A stretch of 64,000 bases of DNA, taken from Lytechinus pictus (Eukaryota; Echinodermata; Echinoidea; Temnopleuroida; Toxopneustidae). The stretch is taken from NCBI RefSeq assembly GCF_037042905.1, contig NW_026974140.1, positions 18,216,001 through 18,280,000 on the forward strand, written 5' to 3'. Under the pieces are notes generated by a model. That model made no database searches, was not told the DNA's origin, and was given only the letters and a program-made list of their open reading frames with translations. Positions 1-16,300 of the stretch are shown one piece after another (position 1 is the first letter of the stretch; each line of letters starts with the position of its first letter). The translations under genes were made by a program, and so were the position numbers.

Positions 1-1325
1 TTACTTCACTTCATGAACAACTTATGCCAGGATAATTTGAGGGCATTACACCTTTCCAAATGAAGCACCAAGTGGAGATGAATTACACAAAGGTCTTGTT
101 AATAGAAGTTCTGGTGGACATACTTTATGGAATTGCCTATGATTAAAGACATGTTAAGGATGGAAAATCATACCAGGATATTTTTTTCCAGTTTCGTTTA
201 TCTCCAGCTTTTCATGCTGAATATAGCTTATGGTACTACGGAGATAGAGGATGGGAATAATGAGGAACCACAGAGACAAAAAATTAGGTAAATATAAAGA
301 AGAGTTGTGACTGGAAACCTCGAGCCAACAAAAGAAAACACAATGACCATTTCAGCCTTGTTTTTAAAACGGCATTAATGATCTTATAGCAATAATAAAT
401 GCACTATCTGGTTGACTAGTTACACATGTTGATGAAAAGAATGATTTGTGCTAGCTTCCTACCTCTCACACAGGTGCTTGGTAATCTTATAATCTATTCT
501 GATGATTCTATAATCACTCACTCAGAGAACAAAAACCAGGAAGAACCATAGGACAAAGGAAGGTCTAAAGTACTTACATTCACAATATTTTTCTGAGACT
601 GGAAAGCAAGTAATTACTGGTTGAACAAAATAAATGTAATGCTTAGTTGTAATATACTTCTTTAATGGGGTTTTGCAAGAAACTTGCAACTGATCGCACA
701 GTCAATTTCAGTTCCCCAAATCAATTGAAATTCATGCATTTCATTGCAAATTTGCAACTGACTGCTGAGGGTCTGCTTCTCGCATCAACAAATGTAAATT
801 CATTTGCTTCATTTAAAATTGATATATCATTTCTAAAAATGAATTCGAAATTTTGCAATCGATCGCAAATATTTTCTTGCAACACCCCCTTAAGAGGTTT
901 GTGTCTTAGGGGAGTTGCAAGAAATTATGTTCAATTGTAAATCAAGTGGAAGTCCCAAAATCAAGTGAAATAAGACCTTAAAAGCAAATTCAGTTCAATT
1001 GAATACAAATGAACTACAAATAATACACTTAATCAAAAGAAATTGTTCTTGATTTTTTTTACTTTAAGTTGATTTGGAATTGAAGTATCCTGCAGCATTC
1101 CATAGAATACATATTACTGACCAATTATTATAGTGAAACCTGTATTATAGAACCCACCCAGGAAGATAAGAAAAGTGGTCTTTATAATTTATATGAACAT
1201 GTTCTACATGGATAGAACCACAGGACACATATTTCAATAGGGAAATTATTCAAAGGGAAACCAAACTTGTCAATCTTATAGATGATCCTTCTGGTACAGA
1301 TGATCGCTAAAAAGTAGGTACTTAC
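1..1325. other. CRAMP1 terminal intron sequence, no exon found
   Basis: No exon matching the missing CRAMP1 C-terminus was seen in either reading direction. The stretch holds repeats built around TTGCAAGAAA and TTGCAACTGA (about 665-960), which recur at 2030-2490. Open frames here are short and have no recognisable content. Confidence 0.5.
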
Positions 1326-4300
1326 ATCTCTTGTGATGATAGAATCTCTTGATGATTCTGAGAGTAGACCAGGAGGAAGAGAAAGAGGAACTACCGAGAC
1401 AGAAGTAGATGTTGATGGTTGATTCTTCTCTTTCTTCTCTGGTGATTCCAAATGACCAAGAAGACTGGACATAGAGATGTCTAAACTCTGCACAATCAAA
1501 ACAACACATATTCAAATTTCCAGGTGTATGCGCAGGGAACGGGAAAGTTGATAGGCAGCATTGTCCTAGTACAGCTAATATTGACAGATTTTTTACTTCC
1601 AGATTTGACACTGCACTAACTCTCGTTTATTGTAAAAAATTAGATTTTTCACTCTGACATCCGTTTGATCATCCCAATTTAGTCTGTTAAATATGCAAAG
1701 ATTATATTTCATATCTTCTTTACTCTTATTACATAAAAAAAAACCTATTCATTACTTTTGCCTGATCACAAGTCATATATAAAAAAATAGCCTCGTCCGA
1801 ATGGAAAAAAAGGCTCAATTATGTTCATTGAACAAATGTCAACATGAAAAAAATAATAACATTCCTTCAAGAGAGAGAACAGACAAATGTAAATTTAAAA
1901 ACGGGAACCAAAATGCAAAGAACTATTTCATGAAACCTTTGTACATCTAAGTTCTTGCACATCCTATTTAAATTGATGCTAATCATAGAATACACCTTTC
2001 TATAGGTTGAAGAAACAAGACCGATAGAAAGTTCAGGGTGTTGCAAGAAAATATGTGCAAACAATTGCAAATTCTGTTGCAATTTGATGAATAATATGAT
2101 AAATTAAGCCATATCAAATCAATTAAGACTCCTTGCTGTAAGAGATCAGATCAGAGTCCCATCTTACAAAGAGTTACAATTGATCCAATCAACCTCAATC
2201 CTATGGAAATCCATCATTGTCATAATATTTTCTACAAAAAATTTGAACAATGTCCTTTGTATGCAAAGAGAAGTGCATTGAATTTTCAATAAAACAATGA
2301 ATGTATGAATATACATCATAGTTAGAAAACATTTTGAACAAACATGCATAATAGATGTGGACGTTGCTGGCTATCCATGGTTGTGGTTGATCAGATCAAT
2401 TGCAACTCTTTGTAAGATGGGTTCCTGGAATCAATTGCAAAACATATGATTAATTTGTAGACTCAAAATAAATTTGCAACTGACTTTAAGTTTCTTGCAT
2501 TGCGCATTAGGGAGACAATACCCTTGGTACAAAGTAAGAATTGACATACCTCTCCATTAAACCACTGTGCTTCAGGACCTAATGAGTTGATCTTAAATGG
2601 TGATGATGTAGGACTAACATTACCAATATCTCTTGATAGGGTACTACTGTTCAAAAGCTCATTGGAAGTGGAGTTGGGACTGATAGATGAGATGTTCTGT
2701 CCAAATGCTAAGAAGAATAGAGTAGGGATGATAAATCAGTTGATAACAAAACTAATATATTACACACAAAGAATAAAAAAGCAGGATGACCACTATGAAA
2801 GAGTTCAAGTTGGTTTTTAGGTTAAGAAAAGATATTTTCCCATTGAAAATTTAGTGTCATCCCATAAGTCAAAGACAGAAAGAAAAAAAAGAGACATTAA
2901 ATACTTTGCCAATCAACTTTATTAATTACATCTCCAAGATTACTCATGAACAAGTGGAGTGACCGACTAGCTACACTTTAGAACCCAAATCATCATCTAA
3001 AACTTCATCAAACTTGATGCTGGAGACCCTAAACTGATGGCTCTGAGATCATGCAACCAGCTTCTACAATGTTGCTGACATCAGCACTGTATCAGCTCTT
3101 GCTGTTCTTTTGAATCCGTCAGATGCCTGGAGAGGGGATTTACTTGCACCCTGGAAAGTGACTATATTGTAATTGCAATCAAAACTTCAATCTTGAGAAA
3201 AAAAGGAGCTGAGTCTTTCATGAACTTACTCTTAAATGTTGATGAATCCAATGATATTGAGATGTTGTCTCCACTCTCTGATGCTGGCAATGAGATGTCC
3301 AACAATGCTGAAATCTCCGGCGGCGAGATAAGAGGGGTGGTCGAATGCGTGGTGGTTGTTGTTTCAGATGTCACACCACACGCCATAGAACTGTTCAGCA
3401 AGGATGAGTCAGCCATAGTTACTGCTGGTGTCAAGGTTTGATCAAAGGTTGAGTCACCGAGGAGTGTTGAATCCATATCAGGTAACGACTGATGCGTCTT
3501 ATCAACCATGATGGGAGTGTTGAGTACGGATGATTCCTGGTTGTTGATTGGCTGAACTGGTGTCCCTGGTACCTGGTTGTTGATTGGTTGAGCTGGTGTC
3601 GCTGGTCCCTGGTCGATGATGACTGTAGCGTTGAGAAGGGAGGAGTCAGCAACTCCTAGATGTGGTGACCCTCTTGCAGGAGTAGATGATCCCAGGGGTT
3701 GAGGGGATGCAGTGGACGGTGAAGGAGATGTAGAAAGCTGAGATGTGCTCACTTGATTTACCTATTAACACAGAGAAATTCAACTACTTAAAAACTGCCT
3801 TTCATTAAAATATTTCAATAAATGACTAGTTCCTTGATTCTGTACTTGATCTTAGAATTTCCTTCTCTTCTCTACTGCTCTAAACAGGGCCATGACACAC
3901 ACTTCAAATAAAGTCGAACCTGTCCATTATGCAGAAATTAACAGAAATCTTGGATACTGGGAACGGGTGACCTTTATAGCAGGTTCTATAACACATATTC
4001 CTTTCAAATGGGAGAAAATTTTGGTGGCCACTAAAGTTTTCACTGTAGGCAATTGACCACTAAGACAGGTTAGACTGTACTAGTCAAAATGAAAAAAAAA
4101 ATCCCTGACTGCAGTTGTTTCATCTTGACTATTGATGAGACTCTAAGCCGCATACCTGTGATTCTGGTGCAGGACTACTTGGCATCATAGGAGAATGAAC
4201 TGGTGAGAAGGATACTGGTGAATTTATCAGGTTTCCTGCATTCTCTGGTGAGTTGGTGATGTTGACTGGGATGATCCGCCTCACTACTGTCTTTGCTGCT

Positions 4301-7300
4301 CCTGAAAAAGACCAGGGGAAAAAAATCAAATGGGGGCTCATGGTATTTCATCCCCAAAATGCCCCTCACCTAAATTCAGGAATACTAAATAAAACAAGTG
4401 GAATGCCTCTGGCCGTCTCACCTGCATCACGCGATTCAATATAGCAGCAGTGCTGATTTTGAAAACTACTATAACTCGCATAAGATGTTCAGTGATACTT
4501 GGTTACTCTTATTTCCACGTTTTATGAACTAGACCAATACACTTATAGAGATATGATGGCAATTCAACAAATACCCCCAACGTGGCCAAAGTTCTTTGAC
4601 CTTACATGACCTTTGACCTTGATCATGTGACCTGAAACTCGCACAGGATGTTCAGTGATACTTGATTACTATTATGTCCAAGTTTTATGAACTAGACCAA
4701 CACACTTTCAAATTTATGGCTGTAATTCAACAAATACCCCAATTTGGCCAAAGTTCATTGACCCTAAATGACCTTTGACCTTGATCATATGACCTGAAAC
4801 TTGCACAGGATGTTCAGTAATACTTGATTACTATTATGTCCAAGTTTCATGAATCAGATCCATAAACTTTCAAAGTTATGATGGTAATTCAACAGATACC
4901 CCCAATTCGGCCAAAGTTCATTGACCCTAAATGACCTTTGACCTTGGTCATGTGATGTGAAACTCATGCAGGATGTTCAGTGATACTTGATTAACCTTAT
5001 GTATAAGTTTCATGAACTAGGTCCATATATTTTCTAAGTTATGATGACATTTCAAAAACTTAACCTTAGGTTAAGATTTTGATGTTGATTCCCCCAACAT
5101 GGTCTAAGTTCATTGACCCTAAATGACCTTTGACCTTGGTCATGTGACATGAAACTCAGGCAGGATGTTGAGTAATACTTGATTAACCTTATGGCCAAGT
5201 TTCATGAACTAGGTCCATATACTTTCTAAGTTATGCTGTCATTTCAAAAACTTAACCTCAGGTTAAGATTTGGTGTTGACGCCGCCGCCGCCGTCGCCGT
5301 CGGAAAAGCGGCGCCTATAGTCTCACTCTGCTATGCAGGTGAGACAAAAAAAACCTGTGGAATTCATAAAGGTTCCAATCTTAACTGTAATACAATGCAG
5401 TAGATTTGGGACGGTGAGCTCATAAAGTATCTCCTGAAGTAAAAAATCTTTAACTTTTCTCCCTGAATAGATATTATTTAATAAGAAATTAGAAAAATAT
5501 CAGTCATAAACAGCTAAATGTACAAAGAACAAATTAAACTCTAAAAGAAAAGGCTTTAACCTCTTCAGCTCCATCTCGCTGGAATGCTCTACCACAGAGG
5601 ATGCTAGCCAGAAATTTGAATTTTCAACATTAAGGATCCAATCAGTAGAATTGCTTGAAAAAATCGAAAAGTGTCTAAAATCCTTTTTTTTCTGTTTTGT
5701 TTTGTTCAATATTGTAAAATAACATGCACCTATATATAGGCATAATTGAACACATCACAAATTACCTACTTCTATCATTTGTAAATCCCTTACTCATTTA
5801 ACTTTATATCCCTTTACACCTCAGAATAGTTAAATTTCTGATGCCTTGGGGAATTTTTATAAGAAACTGCAATCATGTCTGCTTATCACATCACAATCCA
5901 GAAGAAAATACTTTACCTGATGGTGGAGCAAAGACAGTCTTTGTAATGGTCTTGCCCACCCCCGCAATGGTATTGGTAGAGACTCCACCAACGTTGGGTT
6001 TAATGGGCCTAGGTAAAGCTCTGGGTGAAACCACTGTACCTAGGGAGGACATGTTCACTTTGAAAGGCATGAACTGACCCATGTTGGCTTGGGATGAATT
6101 AATTATCGCCATGGAAACCATGCTATCCGTCAGACTTTCTTGGGGCAGTGGTCTTGGAAGGATAGTCCTCTGCAAAATAAGACAAATATCACAAAACTTG
6201 CTGAGAACTACAATCTACTGATATCAAAATATGCACTGTGATGCCAAACATGCAAAAATATCCAGTTTTGCATGTTGCATAAAAAGTTTCTCATTATTTT
6301 CATTAAATGTATTATCTGAAACTGACAGAGTACTCAAAGGGCATACAGACTAGCAGCCTTAATAGCACCATCTCAACTACACATATCTGACCAGGTTCAC
6401 TACCCACAATGCAGCAGTCTCAGCAGTGTAGTCTTGTAATGTAGACTCACTTGAATGATAACACTAAATCACCACCCAATGCATTCATACCACACTAATT
6501 GTGTTACCAAGTAGCAAAAATGGGTGCTTTTCCTCTCAAAAACGTTTTTAGTGTCTCTACAAAAATAAAATTATAGAATAATTCATTCTCTGTATTATCA
6601 ATATTTATCTCAAGAGATATATCTAATAATAGTCTTTTACAACACACAGTCAATAAGAGACCACACAGTGTTGGTCAGCCACCCCCTTATTTGTTCAAAA
6701 GTTGTCTTACCTGAACTACTAGGGGCTTCACTCCCCTTTGTCTCTTCTTCATTCTAGGAAGTAAAAAGTTTGCTGGTGGCCTCTGAAATGTCATAATATA
6801 AAATACAGAAGAGATAACTCAGTGAGTATTTATTAAAATAATCACTATGGTATATTAGTGGAACACTTAAAAGTATGGAAATTTCAGAAAATTTTGTTTG
6901 GCTTGATATAAAATTATATTTTGTTACTAAGAATCAACAGCTGAAATATCAAACACATGTTAAATGACACTTCACATTATTGACCATTTACCAATTTGCT
7001 TTTATAGATAGAATACAAGTACATGTATGAACAAACCTTCATCTGTTCTAGTTGATTAAGAACCTCTTGGCCCTCTAGAGCATGGCTTGGTTCCTGGTTC
7101 CTCCTAGCAGCAACAGGTGCAGCAGCCTTAGGAACAGCAAAATGTACACCATCCTCATCACCTTCCTTCTTATCATTAGCATCAGACTTACTGGCAATGA
7201 TTGACTTGGTTTGGTTCTTTGGGTTGGTAGTGGGATTATTACCCCTGGTGGTACCCTTTGATCCCGCTCCACGAGGGCTACGGCTGTTGGTAGAGGGGCT

Positions 7301-10300
7301 CCTAGTAGAGCATGATTGGTTGGCTTTGGAGGGTGGTGTATTGGTGCGAATGGGTGAGGTCACAATGCCAACTGACACATACTGTACAGATAAAGGGATA
7401 AAAGGTTTGAAATTTTTTGCCATTTTGAAAGTGATACATCAGGACAATTCAAATCGAATCGGGATCGTTGGCAAGTCTGAAATAGGACAGAAAAAACCCT
7501 AATAACAAAACTTACTGTATCCCCTACATTTTGTGTCTGATAAACTATTAATAATTTTAGGAAGAAAAAGACAATGAAATAAATATTTAAATGCATAGAT
7601 TGTCCAAATCATCATGTACTAACAAAGCAAGGTTCATAATAAGGTTCATAAGGTAGTATTTATTGTCCAAATAAATAAATAAATGGAAATTTGCATTTTT
7701 ACATGGTATTGAACATAGAAAACATAACATAAAAAATAAACATATTTACAAAAAGTCAAACACTGACTGACAAATACAAGTTTGTAAAATATATTTACCT
7801 CTTTGCGATTGGATACTTCCACGTAAGAAGTTTTGGCAAGATGAAGAAGTTTCTTCATCATATGACTAGAAGATACATCATGAACAGGATGCTCCTTCTT
7901 TACAAAGTCATACTCAAACTTCAACATTTCTGGCTGCCCCATCTGAAATTATACAATCATGGGAGAAAATTAACAGCATCGATATCTTTCTTCAATTCTC
8001 TTAAGATTCACATTAGCAAGTGGTTGTCCAATTTGTAGCAAAAGAAAAATCTTTAGGGAATTTAAAGCATCATTAACAATTTTACCAATTCATTCTTATA
8101 TTACGTAGTCAGAATAATCATCATAAACAAGAATAAACCCTTTTGATTTAACATGGGTATTTAGACACACAGAAATATTTCACAATGTACCAAATTGCTT
8201 TGACTCTACACACATGTACCCATCATTTTCAATTTATATTTGAATATGCATTTGTTATAGGTTAATTGCAGGAAGACAAGATTTATGAAAAATGACTGCA
8301 GGCTTGACATACCATGAGATAGATGTCTGTAGCGGTCATACCAACAGCAGTAGCAGCAGTTAGTCCTTCCTTGAGCAATTCATCCATCTCCTTTTTCTCT
8401 TCCTCCAATTCAATAACATCCATCTTGATACAATCATCTGATGAGTCTTGTTCTACTCCATTACTAACACCCCCATCCCCAGCTGGTCCTACCAGTGATG
8501 AGGATGCAGGATTGTTTGTTTCCATGGAATCATGCTGCATCAGGATATTGCTTGCTGGAGGTGCTAGTAACAGAGAGTTCTGATTGGTTGACAACGACAA
8601 CGATAGGTTGCTGAATGAAAGGTTTCCATTGGTCTGCTCCAACGATCCATTTGCCATGTTAGACAGGAGATCCCCTATGGAGTTACCATCGCTGAACATA
8701 GATGGCATCGTCTCCTGCAACAAGGTTTCTGAAGGATGGTGGTTGTCCAGGAGATCAACCTCCATCTTGATATCGTTATCAAATTCAGGATGAAGTATTC
8801 TGTCTGTGATATCTTCCTTGGAATCCTCTCCTCTTAAATCAACCTCTCTTGATTCATTCTTTGATGGTGATTGATCAGTAGCTACCAGGGTGAATGGTGT
8901 CTTGCTGTTGGCGTGGATGAAGCGACCGTGTAGCTTCTTGTAAGGGATGACAGTAGAACCCTTTGGTAGATGAATCTTGACTTGGTTAAAGTTACTCTTG
9001 TCCTCTGGTTTCAATGAATGAAGCTGAGATCAATTGTGCAGTTAAGGAATACCATTGCAATAATCCTAAACATACTCTTACAAATTACCCTCCTCAACTA
9101 CACAACAAAGATTTTATTAGGTGGAAGTTATCACTCTTCAAATTTAACAGGAATAAAAAAAAAGATTCCCCATTTTGTTCCCTAATCACGCATGATTATT
9201 CACGCAACCCACTTACTAAATCATTGGAGATATTTCTACAAATTCTTTTTGAAAAAGATTACTATTTTGGCATGATTAAGGATACAAGTCTGAGTCTATG
9301 AGGAGTCCATTTCTCTGACAGGAATCTCAGCAGATTCCCCATGTCCTTCTGGAGTGGTACCACCAATCTGAACAAAGAAAATTACAATAAATGAGGAAAA
9401 AAAATTATATAGTTTCCAAATATTGTCTGAAACAAAGCAAACATCCATTGTTACAGATAACCAATGGGAGCATTTCATGAATTTTTGTTGGTGACTTTCA
9501 CTGACTAATTGCTCCCAGCCAATCAGATACAAGGATTTTTGATAACTTATAACACTTGTCAGTGAAATCGGATTTGAAATTCTACATAAAATGTTCTTGA
9601 CTTTTCTCTCACAGAGAAGCATTGACTTACCTCAACCTTGGGTTGTGTGCCACTCCTTGAACCTCTGCCCAAGCTGCATTGCTACGTGGCTGCAACTCCA
9701 GTAATACCCTGGCTGGTAACTTGGTTGGTTTCTCTTCATTCTCTGTAATCAAACATCATTATGAAATTTAAACACCAAAAGAAGAACATTTTAAAGGCAA
9801 TGAGCAAATCTGTCCAGTGCCCCATTGCATAAAATATACTGTTAATGTAACTTTGCCAACCAACGGTAACTGTCATGGTAACAATGCTCAACAACCAATC
9901 AGAATCAAGGATTTCAAAGAAGTTACCATTGGATGGCAAAGTTACAAGAATAGTAACTTTTATGCAACAGGGCCCCAAGAATAACAAGTGGAACGCCTCT
10001 GGCAGTCTCGCCTGCGTTACGCGATTTAATATAGCAGCAATGCTAACTTTGAAAACTACTATTAAATAATCATTCACAAAAACACCATTCATATGACATA
10101 ATACCACGTTCATTGACCATAAATGACATTTGAACGGTGACTTAAGACTTGTCAACTACACCCATGTCCACATTTCATTCACTCTATCTATAAACTTTCA
10201 AAGTTATGATGGCAATTCAACAATTACCCCAACATGGCCTAAGTTTATTGACCTTAACTGACCTTTGACCTTGATTTTGTGACCTGAAACTCACAGGGGA

Positions 10301-13300
10301 TGTTCAGTGATACTTGATTACTCTTATATCCCAAGTTTTATGAACTAGATCCATAAACTTTCAGAGTTACAATGTTAATTCAACAAATACCCCCAACACG
10401 GCCAAAGTTCATTGACCTTTAATGACCTTTGACCATGGTCATGTGACCTAAAACTCGTATAGGATGTTCAGTGATACTTGATTACTCTTATGTCCAAGTT
10501 TTATGAACTAGATCCATAAACTTTCAGAGTTAGGATGGTAATTAAACAAATACCCCCAACACGGCCAAAGTTCATTGACCTTAAATGACCATTGACCATG
10601 GTCATGTGACCTGAAACTCGCACAGGATATTCAGTGGTACTTAATTAACCTAATGTCCAAGTTTCATGAACTAGATCCATAAATTTTCAAAGTTATGATG
10701 GTAATTCAACAAATACCCCCAACTTGGCCAAAGTTCATTAACCCTAAATGACCTTTGACCTTGGTCATGTGACCTGAAACTCAGGCAGGATGTTCACTAA
10801 TACTTGATTAACCTTATGTCCAAGTTTCATGAACTAGATCCATAAATTTTCAAAGTTATGATAGTAATTCAACAAATACCCCCAACTTGACCAAAGTTCA
10901 TTGACCCTAAATGACCTTTGACCTTGGTCACGTGACCTGAAACTCAAGCAGGATGTTCACTTATACTTGATTAACCTCATGCCCAAGTTTCATGAACTAG
11001 GTCCATATACTTTCTAAGTTATGATGTCATTTCAAAAACTTAACCTTCGGTTAAGATTTTGAAAATAATTCTCCCAACATGGTCAAAGTTCATTGACCCT
11101 AAATGACCTTTGACCTTGGTCATGTGACCTGAAACTCAGGCAGGATGTTCAGTAATACTTGATTAACCTTATGTCTAAGTTTCATGAACTAGGTCCATAG
11201 ACTTTCTAAGTTATGATGTCATTTCAAAAACTTAACCTTAGGTTAAGATTTGATGTTGACGCCGCCGCTGTCGCCGTCGGAAAAGCGGCGCCTATAGTCT
11301 CGCTCTGCTATGCAGGCGAGACAAAAATCAAAGGAAAAAACATTTAGCTGCTAATTCAATCATTACTGCAATCTTTCAGGTCAGAAAGAAATGGCCAGGG
11401 TATTATATATGCCAAGGAGTCACTTATTCAAAAAGATATTCACAATGTCTCAATAACATTAACTCTATGATCTCATTAAAATTTCTCATGACAGACATGG
11501 TCTCCATGTGTTGTATACTGCTGAACTGGACCACTTATGGTCAGAGGAATGGGTGCTCTCAGGCACAATGTAAGATGAATTTTAGGCTTATGGAATAATA
11601 GAATATTTTGAATTTTGGACCGTAAGGGCCTTCTTGGTCGAATGAAAATAAGTTACAAGGACTATTCCACATGTTCACTCAGAAACCAAACTTTTTTTTC
11701 ATAGTATTACAAGGAAAGAATTAAAGAAATTCATATTTCAAATAACATAAAAGAAATAGACTGTGACACTATCAGCTCACTCATGTATATCATTATTGTG
11801 TTGTGCATATAACTCTTTTATGAAAATAAACAAAATTTAAAATGTCATTACTTTCTTGTTTTTTAAAATCCATGTTGATAAACATCATGCTTTATTGATT
11901 TTTCTCTTTTTATCCAAATCAACTTTTTTGTTGGGGTGGTGTTCCCCTTTAATGAAAACATTACTTACTATCTACGCCCTTGAGTTTCTTAAGAGCCTTG
12001 CAGACAGGAGTTTTCAACTTGAGGTTTCTACCTTTGAAACGAATTGATGTTGACCTGAAAATAAACATTATAAGAAATGAATTGAGGTGTATCCTCATTA
12101 TCGTCACTGATCTAAAAATAAGAAATAAAATCAATTGATTAAAAAGACGATGAAATAAACATATTAATACATATCCAATGATCTATAATCATTATAAAAA
12201 TGTGGATAATGTATTTTAATCTATTCAATCAACAAAATTTTAAAATAAATTAATCACTCTGACACAACTTTACACATAATTCATTACTCCTACATCTAGA
12301 TCAAACTTGGAGGTGATCCATCAAATGGTCCTTTCTTCATTGTAAGAACAAAATGGGATGTATAAACAAGAAAACATAAATTCATCTGGCAACCAGTAAA
12401 CAAAAGCATAAAAATATACGATAAAAAATAAGTTGGCATTACTGATTGACTTTACAATGATTTTTTAAAAACACAAAACACTTACCCCTGAGAAACTAAC
12501 TCATTTAGTTTCTGACCCCATTTTGCAGTGAGGCCACCCTTGAGTTTCTTACGTAGCTCTCCATAGTTCACCAAGGCATACAGTTCGCTATTCACTCTCG
12601 GTTGATCTGTACAAGGGGTAATTAAAAGAGTCTTATAACTATAGTTAGGGTACTTCTTTGAAAAACATATTAACTGTTTCTAACAAAATGGCAGAGGACT
12701 TATTCTAACAAGTGGAACGCCTCTGGCTGTCTCGCCTGCATTCCGCGATTCAATATAGCAGCAGAGCTGACTTTGAAAACAGCAATTGAATAACTATTCT
12801 CAAAAGAAAATACTTAAATGATAATAAAATGTCCATTGACCCAACATAACCTTTGACCATGATCATGTGACCTAAGACATGTGCCAAACAATCAATCATA
12901 CTTGATTACCCTTATGTCTATGTTTCATGAACTACATGTGTACATGTAGATCCATACTCTTTCTTAATCTGACGTCAATTCAACAAATACCCCCAGCACA
13001 GCCAAAGTTCATTGACCTTAAATGACCTTTGATCTTGGTCATGTGACCTGAAACATGCACAGGATATTCGAAGATACATGGTTACTCTTACGTCCAAGTT
13101 TCATGAACTAGATCTATAAACTTTCATAGTTCTGATGCCAATTCCACAAATACCCCCAATATTATCAAAGTTCATTGACCCTAAATAACCTTTGGCTTTG
13201 ACCTTCATCATGTGACCTGAAACTCGCACAGGATGTTCAGGGATACTTAATTACTCTTATGTCCAAGTTTCATAAACTAGACCAATATACTTTCAAAGTT

Positions 13301-16300
13301 ATGATGGTAATTCAACAGATACCACCAATTTGGCCAAAGTTCATTGACCCTAAATGACCTTTGACCATGGTCATGTGATGTGAAACTCATGCAGGATGTT
13401 GAGTAATACTTGATTAACCTTATGTCCAAGTTTCATGAACTAGGTCCATATATTTTCTAAGTTATGATGACATTTCGGTTAAGATTTTGATGTTGATTAC
13501 CCCAACATGGTCTAAGTTCATTGACCCTAAATGACCTTTGGCCTTGGTCATGTGACATGAAACTCAGGCAGTATGCTCAGTAATACTTGATTAACCTTAT
13601 GGCCAAGTTTCATGAACTAGGTCCATATACTTTCTAAGTTATGCTGTCATTTAAAAAACTTAACCTTCGGTTAAGAATTGGTGTTGACGCCGCCCGCGAC
13701 TGTAATTGCCTAAGTGGGATTACACCAGTTACAACATTGACTGTGACTGGAACAGCAAAAACCATGAAACATTGCCTCCAATACCAAGACACTAAATATC
13801 AGAGCCGAATATCTACTATGTGTAGCAATTTATTTGTTTGGATTCTCACAAGTTTTAACTAACAAGATTTTTTTATATTTAAAAGCCAATATCCTGTCCT
13901 TTTTATAGAGGGTAATTTGGTAAATAATCAACCTTTATGTACATCCGACCCCAATTTTTCTCAGTTTTACTTCACTTCATAAACTGACTAAAGTCATGCT
14001 CATATGAGAGCATTACAGACTGTCAAAAGAACCAGAAATCAGAGACAGAAAATTTAATGAGGGTCCCCCATATATGGGGTCGGATGTACATATTTCATGG
14101 AATTGCCCGAGAGTTAATATTTGCCTAATTAAATGAAAATGCAACCCTGAGATACTTACCAGGCAATGGCTTGACATACTTCAGGAGTTTATGACAGGTA
14201 CGATAATACAAATGACGAACCTGTAAAACAGGAAATAAAAATAAAATGAACATCAGCAAAGAGAGTGTGTATGGTACTTGCAACAAACTCTATGAATTAA
14301 TCCAATCCAAAAGTATTGTCAGGCATTACATATGATAAATAATTCTACAATAATATCAATTATTATTTAGATGTAGGGTTTTAGAGGCGCAGATATTTCT
14401 TAACGTCTTGCGAGGTTGTTTCACAGAGACAAAATATTAAAACTAATTTTTAACCTGTATGCCTATGAAAACCATCCAATATTTTCTAAATTAGATGAAA
14501 TGAATATTTTACCCGGGCCTACAAGATTATCATTGGTTAATAAATGATTGTGCGCATGAAGGTATTGTTACATCACAATGAAATTGCATTGCGTATAGGC
14601 AAAGGAGCGAGATTGCATCAATTTATTGAATTCGAATGCGCTTGCACTATACGCTAGTGCATCTTTAAAGAGATTTCTTTTTAAAAAATACTCACATACT
14701 GACAATACTCAGTCGCCATGCTCATGATTTACAGGATTGACATAAAATGCTGAGTAAAAACATTTTTTTTTTGCTTTATTGATTTATGTTTAGCTTTGTG
14801 GGGGTATCTAAATAATAATAATATTGGATGACCAATTTTCGTGGGATGCGTAGAAATATTGTTACTCGCTGAAGAACAATATTAGATTAGTCTCCGACTC
14901 ATCCAATATTGTTCTTCAGCTCGTACAATATTTCTACGCATCCCACTCAAGGCCATCCAATATTCCCTAAATATTAACTCGTTATCCAGTGCTAGGAGGG
15001 AATCCTTTCAAAGAAATTTGAAAGAATTGTTCTTTGTTAAAATGAATTTCATTTCATGTTAACTCTTATAAACAAAACTACTATTCTGTGTACTTTTCAC
15101 CTTGATGCAATACTTTCTGATAGAATTCTTCAGTGATCCAATGTGTACTAATGACCTAAGATCCCTGTCTCCCTGAACAAATTAAGTTCAGGTTGTGAGA
15201 GAGTTCTGGATCAGAATAATGTAAGGATTGGAATTAGGTTTAGATCAGTGATTAAGATTTAAGATTAAAGCTTATTCACAAATTTTCAACGGCTGGACCA
15301 TTGTTGCCAAAAGAAAGGTCATGGAATCAATAAATTATATTACAAGCATGATTAATTTGATGTCATCGTAACCTTTCTAGGGAGCATTCCATGAAACAAA
15401 ATAGTGTGTGACGTTCACAGACAACTGTTATAAGCTATAAAAATGCTTGTATCTGATTGGCTGAGAGCAAATTTGTGAGTGAAAATCACTGACAAGATGC
15501 TTCATGAAAGACTTCCCATATCTTACCTGATCTTTATTTTTGTTTTGATTTGGTGGATATCCAAGCTTCTTATGCCTCTGCCCAATATATCTTTGAATGG
15601 ATTCAAAATCTTTACCATGCTGTAAAGTAAATAAAAAAGACCAGTGACATAGCATTATTCATTTACATCATATCTGCTTTATCAAATAGTTTTAAACTTT
15701 TAAAATCTTAACAAATTAAACTGCAGTCACCTTAAAAGATAACCTTGAAAGATGAATGAGATATTAAAATACATTAAAACTAGTACAAAAGGTATCAATT
15801 ACGAAAAATCATCATAACTTCGAAAATCCTTAAAAAAACAAACTTTAACAAGACTGAAAAATAATAGTGACAGTTGAATGTCATTTTTCAATTATCATTA
15901 CCTGAAGAAAATGAATACAATACAGGTGTGTTTGTCAAACCAATAGATAGGAAATAGGGACCAAAGGTACACATGTAATTGTATTCATTTCAAATTGACT
16001 AAACTAAAAATATTGAGGGGTGGATAATGTATTAAATATCAAGAATTTAAACTCATTAAATCAATTCTTTTATAAAACATCCCATTCCCCAATCCCCCAT
16101 AATGGGAATTCTGAAGAACATGTATGTGGTATTTTACTGGGATCAGGATGGAATAACATTTGTCATAAGAGTCTTGAACGTAAACTTTAATGTTGACCTC
16201 ATAATGACCTTTGACCTTACAATGTGACCTCTGAACACAATAACATGCAGGTTTCCTACATGTAAGTACAGCTACAACCCAAGTTTGGTTCAAAAGTGAC

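Noticed and set aside
1-1325. Last CRAMP1 exon inside the window
   Set aside because: No minus-strand stretch here resembles the conserved cramped C-terminus, so it is placed off the left edge.
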